This document shows positions 58,806-64,000 of a DNA stretch of 64,000 nt, one piece after another (position 1 is the first letter of the stretch; each line of letters begins with the position of its first letter). Source of the stretch: Roseibacillus persicicus (GTDB lineage: Bacteria; Verrucomicrobiota; Verrucomicrobiia; Verrucomicrobiales; Akkermansiaceae); NCBI RefSeq assembly GCF_014651675.1, contig NZ_BMXI01000014.1, forward strand, positions 110,564 to 174,563. Reading direction: 5' to 3'. Below the pieces are notes generated by a model that did not search any database, was not told the origin of the DNA, and saw nothing but the letters and a program-made list of their open reading frames with translations. The translations under genes were made by a program, and so were the position numbers.

Positions 58806-61316
58806 CTAAGCCAATGTCCCCTCCGTCACCCCCAGTTTGGAAAGCACCGGCAAGGTTTCGAGCAGTTGTGTGGAGGATTGCTCGCCGCGCAGGAAGCGCT
58901 GGTATTCATCGATGAGGTCGCGGGAGGCGACCTCGTCCTGGTCCAGCAACTCAATGCGGTAGAACTGCAAGCCGGTCCTCCGCAGGCGATGGAAGTAGCT
59001 GGCCCCAGTCTGCGCGCGGCCATTGAAGAGCGTGTTGCGGCAGCCGACGTCGGCGGTGAGGCGGTGCAGTTGGCCCACGCGATCGCGCAAGTGGACAGTG
59101 TGCTTTTCACACGGGCGGCCGCAGTCTTTGTAGGTGGTCCCGCTGCTCATGAAGGTGCAGAAGACGCAATGCTCCATGTGAAAGAGAGGCATGTGCTGAT
59201 GCAGGGTGAGCTCCATCCATTCGGGCGGAGTTTTTTCCAAGAGGTCGAGAACTTGGCCGATGTTGAGGTCGTAGGAGATAGTCAGGCGATCAAGCTTGCC
59301 CGCTTCTTTTAAGGTCTGGGCCGAGATGGGATTGGCGACATTGAGCGAGAAGTCGCCAATGCGCTCGAAGGAGCTGTCGCGGTAGTAGTCCAAAGCCGCG
59401 AGGTTGCGAATGAGCACCCCGTCGGGATTCATGCCCGCGATGTGTTTCAAATAGCCGACTTCGCCCGACTTAATGATGCGCGGGGTGGCGAGAATGATCT
59501 TGGAGGCCGAGTCCTTTGCCAAATCAACCGCGTCGCGATAACGGCGGGGATCTTCGAAGTCACAGTAAATCGTTTCGATTTTGCACGAAAGAGCGGCTCG
59601 AAGCTGGTCCATGGTGCGACAAAGAATAGTCAGTTGCGGAGTGACCCGTTCTTCCGCGGTCTCAGTGACCTGCGGCAAAAAGTCAGCAAAGGTGCGTGTG
59701 GTGACCGGGCTGGTCGCCTCGGCCGAATCGCTGAGGCTGGCGGCCTCCAGTTTCTCCACAAGATCACGACGCACTTGATTGAGCTGCGAGAGCGGAAGGT
59801 GGCAGTCGCCAACCAGCTGATTGTCCACCGCACCCAGCTCGAACGGGGTGTTGCCCAGTCGGCCCAATTTGGCGACAAGGGTTTCAGTGCTCAGCGGCTT
59901 GTTCTCCGATTTTTCCAAAGCGGTTTCGGTCTGAGCCGAGACCGTGAGGGAGCCAAGCGTGCCGATCACCGAGAGAGGTTGCCCGACCTCGCCCGTGACG
60001 GTGAGATTCAGCGCGGTCTTCTTTTCCACCAGCTTCGCCTTTTGCCAGAACTTGCGCAAATCCCGCTCCAGTGCAGGGTCGGCGGTTTTGTAGAGCGTGA
60101 TGCCGGGGCGGATGCGGTCCCAGTTGATGCTGCTCATCTCGCGATGGAAAATGATGCGGTCCTTTTCGATTTTCCAAATGCTGGCACCTTGCTCCAGGTC
60201 ACGGTTCTCGCCCGCATCAAAGACGATGCCATCTCCAGCTTTAAGTGCAGGGACTTGTTCGTCCGGAGGCGTGTCCAAGCGAATCCAACCATTCTGAGCC
60301 TCGGTAACCGTGCCGAGCAGGGGACCACGCTTTTTGCCAAAGCGGCCATGGGTGAGATAGGGGTGATTGGTGCCACCCAGCCAGCCGTTGGTTAGGCCAC
60401 GCGAGAAAGTCATCTCCAGTGCATAGCGATCTTCGAGCGTCACCGGCTCGCGCGTGGGCAGGCCCATCGCTTCGTTGAGGGCCTTGCGATAGACGCGCGT
60501 GACGGCAGTGACGTATTCGGGGGACTTGAGACGACCCTCGATCTTGAAGGACTTGACCCCGGCTTTCACGAGGTCAGGAACGAGGTCCACCGCGGCGAGG
60601 TCCTGTGGCGAGAGCAGGTAGCGGTGCTCGCCCATCTCCTTCACCTCGCCATCGACAATCAGCTCGTAGGGCATGCGGCAGGCCTGCGCGCATTCGCCGC
60701 GATTGGCCGAGCGCTGGCCGAGGGACTCGGAGGTCAGGCATTGCCCGGAATAGGCAACACACAGCGCTCCATGGACAAAGACCTCCAGGGGCGTGTGCTC
60801 GCTTTTCTCGAACTTCTCAATTTCCTTCACCGAGAGCTCACGCGCTAGCACCGCGCGCTTGAGCGGCAAAATGCTTTCCACCAGTTTGAGTCCCTCCGGG
60901 GAAGTGATGGTCATTTGGGTGGAGGCATGAATCTCGACATCGGGGGCCAGCTCGACCGCCATCTTCGCCAAGCCCATGTCTTGGATGATGAAGGCGTCCA
61001 CCCCGCACTTCTGCGCCAGTCGCAGTTGGTCCGCCGCAGCCTCCAGCTCGCTGGTGAAGATAAGGGTGTTCATCGTCAGAAACCCCTTCACCCCATGCTT
61101 GTGCAAGAACGCCATCAACTCGGGGAGATCGTCTTGCGTGAAGTTGTCGGCACGCAAGCGGGCATTGAAAGCGGGCAGGCCGAAGTAAATGGCATCAGCC
61201 CCCGCAGCGATAGCCGCGCGGGCGCAGTCCCAATTGCCGGCAGGGGAGAGAAGTTCGGGTGTGAGGTCGGGTTGCAAAGCTGGCTCACCATAATATGAGG
61301 GCGGCCCGATATCCAA
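58806..61316 (-). CDS. U32 family peptidase/RlhA-like protein with C-terminal domain
   Basis: 836 residues. Residues 20-300 are the U32 TIM-barrel-like core: PELLSPAGNWDCARAAIAAGADAIYFG, FVHGALCVAYSGQCLTSESLGQRSANRGECAQACRMPYEL with the conserved cysteines, and IEGRLKSPEYV. DUF3656-like and further domains follow; near the end CVFCTFMSSGTTYKDCGRPCEKH suggests an Fe-S or zinc site. Family members RlhA and TrhP make 5-hydroxycytidine in 23S rRNA and 5-hydroxyuridine in tRNA. Start appears to be TTG 61316, which is uncertain. Confidence 0.85.
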   Translation of the reverse strand: MDIGPPSYYGEPALQPDLTPELLSPAGNWDCARAAIAAGADAIYFGLPAFNARLRADNFTQDDLPELMAFLHKHGVKGFLTMNTLIFTSELEAAADQLRLAQKCGVDAFIIQDMGLAKMAVELAPDVEIHASTQMTITSPEGLKLVESILPLKRAVLARELSVKEIEKFEKSEHTPLEVFVHGALCVAYSGQCLTSESLGQRSANRGECAQACRMPYELIVDGEVKEMGEHRYLLSPQDLAAVDLVPDLVKAGVKSFKIEGRLKSPEYVTAVTRVYRKALNEAMGLPTREPVTLEDRYALEMTFSRGLTNGWLGGTNHPYLTHGRFGKKRGPLLGTVTEAQNGWIRLDTPPDEQVPALKAGDGIVFDAGENRDLEQGASIWKIEKDRIIFHREMSSINWDRIRPGITLYKTADPALERDLRKFWQKAKLVEKKTALNLTVTGEVGQPLSVIGTLGSLTVSAQTETALEKSENKPLSTETLVAKLGRLGNTPFELGAVDNQLVGDCHLPLSQLNQVRRDLVEKLEAASLSDSAEATSPVTTRTFADFLPQVTETAEERVTPQLTILCRTMDQLRAALSCKIETIYCDFEDPRRYRDAVDLAKDSASKIILATPRIIKSGEVGYLKHIAGMNPDGVLIRNLAALDYYRDSSFERIGDFSLNVANPISAQTLKEAGKLDRLTISYDLNIGQVLDLLEKTPPEWMELTLHQHMPLFHMEHCVFCTFMSSGTTYKDCGRPCEKHTVHLRDRVGQLHRLTADVGCRNTLFNGRAQTGASYFHRLRRTGLQFYRIELLDQDEVASRDLIDEYQRFLRGEQSSTQLLETLPVLSKLGVTEGTLA

Positions 61317-61502
61317 CGACCATCTTCAAGAACTCCTCTTGGAGGATTCTTAGACAGAATGCACAGAATTGACCAAATCCACTGACTGAACGGGAAAACG
61401 CGTTGCCGCTCAGGGCGAAAAGGAACCAATTCACCAGAAGACTCCGAAAATCCACCTAATATCATCAGTCCCAAACCCCTATCTCACCAGTTCCGTCGGT
61501 TC

Positions 61503-61638
61503 CGTCAGCCCCACCGGGGCCAAAGAGCAAAGCCCAGGGCATCGCCCTGGGTCCCCAGACCGAAAAGAAAATGAAGCAAGCCTGTGACAAGTTCGTTTCA
61601 ACGCCATCCCGCAGCGTCCCAGCAAACGGTCCTCCCCG
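61503..61638. repeat. palindrome-rich repeat, copy 1
   Basis: 136 bases repeated at 61735-61870 with offset 232 and only scattered differences. Each copy holds two palindromes: GCCCC-ACC-GGGGC and CCCAGGGC-ATC-GCCCTGGG. These are the kind of short GC palindromes found dispersed in Verrucomicrobia and Planctomycetes genomes. Confidence 0.8.
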
Positions 61639-61734
61639 CAAAATAGAACGACGAGAAGGCACTATTGACAGGCCTATCCCACACAACCGAATGGGCAAAG
61701 GACCTCCCCGGTCCCATCATCAACCGAGCAACCT

Positions 61735-61870
61735 CGTCAGCCCCACCGGGGCGAAAGAGAAAAGCCCAGGGCATCGCCCTGGGTCCCCAGACCGAAAAGA
61801 AAATGAAGCAAGCCGGTGACGAGTTCGTTTCAACGCCATCCCGCAGCGTCCCATTAAACGGATCTCCCGA
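61735..61870. repeat. palindrome-rich repeat, copy 2
   Basis: Second copy of the 61503 repeat. Both palindromes are conserved while linking bases differ at a few positions (for example AGAGCAAAG against AGAGAAAAG). Similarity ends after about 61870. Confidence 0.8.
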
Positions 61871-62064
61871 TCTTGCCGAACCGTAGGAATACTCTCATTG
61901 CGCAAACTCATTTGCTAAAAGGTCAGCGGAGTCTCGCAGAGAGATAAGGCGGATCCGAGCGACATCGCCTTGACTCGAGTCCAGCCTACTCGGCACAGAA
62001 GACCGATCAAAACAGAGAAAATTAAACCAAAACGCATCAAAATTACCGGCCAGATCGGACTAAC

Positions 62065-62150
62065 GGGATTAGACAGATTCTGCCTAATCCCATTCGCACG
62101 TATTCTGCCGAATTGACAATATCCGCTATTCTGTCTAATTGACGTTCGAC
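62065..62150 (+). promoter_or_regulatory. attI-like region with possible cassette promoter
   Basis: A perfect inverted repeat GGGATTAG/CTAATCCC spans 62065-62091. Three related 16-17 base units with 25-26 base spacing follow (62076, 62101 and 62127; the last two read TATTCTGCCGAATTGAC and TATTCTGTCTAATTGAC). The last abuts GTTCGAC at 62144. TTGACA at 62113-62118 with TAATTG 17 bases on is a candidate cassette promoter. Known attI sites also have integrase-binding direct repeats, but this assignment is inference. Confidence 0.4.
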
Positions 62151-62155
62151 TAAAA

Positions 62156-62929
62156 ATGGAGTGGACCAAAGAAAATGCGAGCAGTGAAATTCGCGATTTG
62201 ATTGCTTCGGCACAGGAAGTCGCGGCACGGGGTAAAGCGTCGCCCAACTTTACGCGGTGGATAATGAGATGCGCGACGCTCTTTGAGGAGGTGTTTGGCC
62301 CAGCATCACGATTGACGCTGGCTTTCCTTTCAGTTCGTTTCACGGGCTCTGGGAACTTTTTCATGTCTGGGTGGGATTTAAACGAGCAGATGGCAAATCG
62401 TGAACATCAGGGTTTTATAGACGGGCTTAACCATGGAGTTGGTGTGTTGCAAGCTGGTCTCGATGAGTTAGAGCGGAAGTCTTTTTCCGAGATTTATCAA
62501 TCAAAGGACACGGGAAAGGAATCAAGCCAACTAATCAAGATTATCGGTTTGGCTGAACGGAAGCTGCGGAAGGTAGTTCGTGCGGTGCCAACTAAAGAGC
62601 GTGAAGTCCAAGATGCCTTCGAGAGCCTTCTTGTTGGGGCTGAGATTCAATACACTAGAGAGGGACCCCATATCGAGTATTCGTCGAAGAACTATATCCC
62701 CGACTTTAGTTTTGACAGAATTGATTTGGCTTTGGAAATCAAACTTTGTGTTCGTCCTGGTCGTGAGAAGGAGATGATTGCAGAAATCAATGACGACATA
62801 ATGGCCTATAAAACCAAGTTTGGGAACCTAGGGTTTGTAATCTACGATGTCGGACTGATAAGGGACACAGACAAATTTGCTGACCAATTTTCAAGAGATG
62901 ATATTTTCATAGCGGTCATCAAGCACTAG
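62156..62929 (+). CDS. DpnII/MboI-like PD-(D/E)XK nuclease (cassette 1)
   Basis: 257 residues, starting six bases after a GTTCGAC core. The C-terminal 100 residues match the REase_DpnII-MboI type: DAFESLLVGAEIQYTREG, then KNYIPDFSFDRIDLALEIKL (Asp and Glu-x-Lys of PD-(D/E)XK), EMIAEINDDIMAYKTKFGNLGFVIYD. The N-terminal 130 residues are helical and unfamiliar. No methyltransferase is nearby, so it is not a normal restriction pair; such nucleases occur in anti-phage systems. AT-richer than its surroundings, consistent with transfer. DNA target unknown. Confidence 0.8.
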   Translation: MEWTKENASSEIRDLIASAQEVAARGKASPNFTRWIMRCATLFEEVFGPASRLTLAFLSVRFTGSGNFFMSGWDLNEQMANREHQGFIDGLNHGVGVLQAGLDELERKSFSEIYQSKDTGKESSQLIKIIGLAERKLRKVVRAVPTKEREVQDAFESLLVGAEIQYTREGPHIEYSSKNYIPDFSFDRIDLALEIKLCVRPGREKEMIAEINDDIMAYKTKFGNLGFVIYDVGLIRDTDKFADQFSRDDIFIAVIKH

Positions 62930-62934
62930 CTAAT

Positions 62935-63062
62935 GTCGAACAAGGCGCAGCACCACAAATCCGACCGCGCTGGCGAGTCGGAGATTGACTAAAGGAGGGG
63001 GCGTGATAGAAGTAGTGAAAGCTCGCTGAGTCGGTCAGATTGGGTGTGCTGGAACGTTCGAT
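62935..63062 (+). repeat. attC-like site 1
   Basis: 128 bases. R'' TCGAAC (62936-62941) pairs with R' GTTCGA (63056-63061). L'' CAGCAC (62948-62953) pairs with L' GTGCTG (63046-63051). AATC pairs with GATT and GACCG with CGGTC, with an unpaired base between. Inner arms GCGAG/CTCGC also match. The right end (GGTCAGATT...GTGCTG..ACGTTCG) is nearly the same as in site 2. Confidence 0.7.
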
Positions 63063-63069
63063 CTAGAAA

Positions 63070-63822
63070 ATGGCTGCAAGAAAGCGTTACCTCTCTGATC
63101 ACTTCGGCCCAATTGCGGAGGACGATGTCTGTGCGCTTGAGTCCGCTATTGGTGCATCACTCCCTGGATCCTATCGGAGTTTTCTTCTCAAGGAGAACGG
63201 CGGTCATGCACGGCTCAGGACTGAGGATTTCGCGTCTCTCTTATTCTTCGGTATTTACGACGGTCCCAACGACCTAAAGACGCACTGGGGCGAATCCCGT
63301 GATCGATACAAGAAGTCGATTTTACCGATTGGCCAGGATCTCAACGAAGATCACATCCTTCTCGACCTGAAGAGTGGCAGGCTTCATATCGAAGGACAGG
63401 TTCACGACTTCGAGATTTACCTGACGACCCAATTGGTTCAGATCGAGCAGACTGATTCCATAGAGGAGCTCATTTCTGATTCTCGGTTGGATCGCATCAG
63501 CGAACTGTTGGATAGCGGAGAGCTGGATCTCAACGAGGAGGCAAGGTTTGGATATACGCTTATTCAGTATGCAACTTTCTGTGGGCTTCACGATGTTGTT
63601 GAGTTTTTCGCTGATCGAGGCGCAAGTCCGTCTAGCTGCCTTTACATCATGTTGGACACGGGATTTTGCTCACTCCACACCATCAAATGTCTTCTCAGGA
63701 ACGGGGCTGATCCTCATGAGAAGGGCAAGGAAGGTAAGACCGTCTTTGATCTGGATTCGCCGTGGATCGAAGATGTAATCGAACAATACGCAGCACTCAA
63801 ATCTGACCCGCGCGATAGTTGA
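63070..63822 (+). CDS. SUKH (SMI1/KNR4) and ankyrin repeat protein (cassette 2)
   Basis: 250 residues, starting eight bases after the GTTCGAT core. Residues about 5-125 are a SMI1/KNR4 (SUKH) domain: ALESAIGASLPGSYRSFLLKENGGHA, DLLF-like ASLLFFGIYDG and ILPIGQDLNEDHILLDLKSG. SUKH proteins are mostly immunity proteins for polymorphic toxins. Residues about 130-240 hold ankyrin repeats (LIQYATFCGLHDVVEFFADRG, TIKCLLRNGADPHEKGKEGKT). The gene's last codons lie inside attC-like site 2. No toxin gene is adjacent; a role in toxin or phage protection is inference. Confidence 0.85.
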   Translation: MAARKRYLSDHFGPIAEDDVCALESAIGASLPGSYRSFLLKENGGHARLRTEDFASLLFFGIYDGPNDLKTHWGESRDRYKKSILPIGQDLNEDHILLDLKSGRLHIEGQVHDFEIYLTTQLVQIEQTDSIEELISDSRLDRISELLDSGELDLNEEARFGYTLIQYATFCGLHDVVEFFADRGASPSSCLYIMLDTGFCSLHTIKCLLRNGADPHEKGKEGKTVFDLDSPWIEDVIEQYAALKSDPRDS

Positions 63823-63910
63823 CTCGTAGCGACGTCTCTTCGGTGTGGGAATTTGGTCGTGTGGATGGGTTTTGGTTTGTCAGGTCAGATTGTGTGTGCT
63901 AGACGTTCGC
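63778..63910 (+). repeat. attC-like site 2
   Basis: 133 bases. CGAAC (63780-63784) pairs with GTTCG (63905-63909). AGCAC (63792-63796) pairs with GTGCT (63896-63900). AATCTGACC (63800-63808) pairs perfectly with GGTCAGATT (63883-63891). The six-base spacer between R'' and L'' equals that in site 1. It overlaps the 3' end of the SUKH gene, which is also seen in some true cassettes. Confidence 0.7.
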
Positions 63911-64000
63911 TTGGAATCGTATTATCTGGACGATTTCTTCTGCTTTGACAAGGCAGTGGAACGCTGGTTTTTTCGAGGTGAACTCCAAGTAGGCTCCTCG
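63911..64000 (+). CDS. start of a third cassette gene, cut by the window edge
   Basis: Thirty open codons run to the end of the window from TTG 63911, six bases after the start of the GTTCG core of site 2. The peptide begins with Leu/Met-ESYYLDDFF and includes DKAVERWFFRGE. GTG 63896 is another possible start. It is too short to identify. Confidence 0.45.
   Translation, partial: MESYYLDDFFCFDKAVERWFFRGELQVGSS

Larger units (their letters stand above)
61317..62155. other. 839-base non-coding region with repeats upstream of the cassette array
   Basis: No credible gene on either strand. It contains a 136-base duplicated, palindrome-rich repeat (61503-61638 and 61735-61870), another AAGGCG/CGCCTT inverted repeat near 61946, and an attI-like region from 62065. 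Open frames here read across the repeats in several phases and overlap the first cassette gene, so they are taken as chance. Confidence 0.65.
62065..64000 (+). mobile_element. integron-like gene cassette array (partial)
   Basis: Three genes lie head to tail on the plus strand. Each begins within about 10 bases of a GTTCG core (62144, 63056, 63905). Genes 1 and 2 are each followed by a 128-133 base imperfect inverted repeat with attC-like layout. Upstream of gene 1 there are direct repeats and a TTGACA box. This is the organisation of an integron with attI, cassettes and attC sites. No integrase gene is visible, so it may be an integrase-less cluster or its intI may lie beyond the window edge. 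The core GTTCGAY departs from the common GTTRRRY. Confidence 0.65.

Noticed and set aside
61503..61870. CRISPR array
   Set aside because: Only two copies, 136 bases long, with no regular short spacers and no cas genes.
61915..62364. 149-residue minus-strand frame across the attI-like region
   Set aside because: It overlaps the first cassette gene and the repeats, and has no recognisable domain; a possible membrane-like stretch near 62000 is not enough.

Overview
The window reads as a chromosomal segment of a Verrucomicrobiota bacterium, probably of the order Verrucomicrobiales. This is inferred from gene content and not from any rRNA. Pointers are a very large GspK/PilX-like pilin of the kind found in Verrucomicrobia, a DUF1080 glycan-binding protein, a SecD-SecF fusion downstream of tgt-yajC, many secreted proteins of unknown family, and small palindromic interspersed repeats, one of them inside alaS. 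No rRNA, tRNA, CRISPR array or prophage was seen. Most of the window is ordinary housekeeping and cell-envelope DNA with genes on both strands and short operons.

Layout. 1-4.3 kb: a lipoprotein, a MarR regulator with a perfect palindromic operator candidate, a laccase-fold protein, a possible structured leader RNA with a terminator, and an ECF sigma/anti-sigma pair whose anti-sigma factor looks like a YfbK protein without its VWA domain. 4.3-9.1 kb: a DR2241-type chelatase split into two genes plus a P-loop kinase, a CorA-like membrane protein, a GH16 glucanase and a lipoate ligase. 9.1-17.2 kb: alaS, tilS and envelope proteins. 17.4-30.5 kb: oligopeptidase, LysR with two MDR dehydrogenases, SppA, a sugar isomerase-like protein, a 993-residue Cys-rich secreted protein and an SDR. 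30.6-39.5 kb: the large pilin-like protein with its partner, small Ala/Gly-rich lipoproteins, pdeM/rsgA and a hydrolase. 39.5-47.1 kb: a large secreted metalloprotease and the tgt-yajC-secDF operon. 47.5-54.6 kb: an OmpA-type coiled-coil protein, a MenH-like hydrolase, a VTC/DUF4956/porin operon suggestive of polyphosphate metabolism, and a MerR regulator. 54.6-61.3 kb: an exported dehydrogenase, an LptF/G permease and a U32 peptidase.

The most notable region is the right end (61.5-64.0 kb). A non-coding stretch with a duplicated palindrome-rich repeat leads into what looks like an integron cassette array. Three genes follow in the same orientation, each starting a few bases after a GTTCG core. 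Genes 1 and 2 are each followed by a ~130-base imperfect inverted repeat with the R''-L''...L'-R' layout of attC sites. The cassettes encode a DpnII/MboI-like PD-(D/E)XK nuclease, a SUKH-ankyrin immunity-like protein, and the start of a third gene cut by the window edge. Direct repeats and a TTGACA box precede the first cassette and could be attI and the cassette promoter. No integrase gene is visible in the window.
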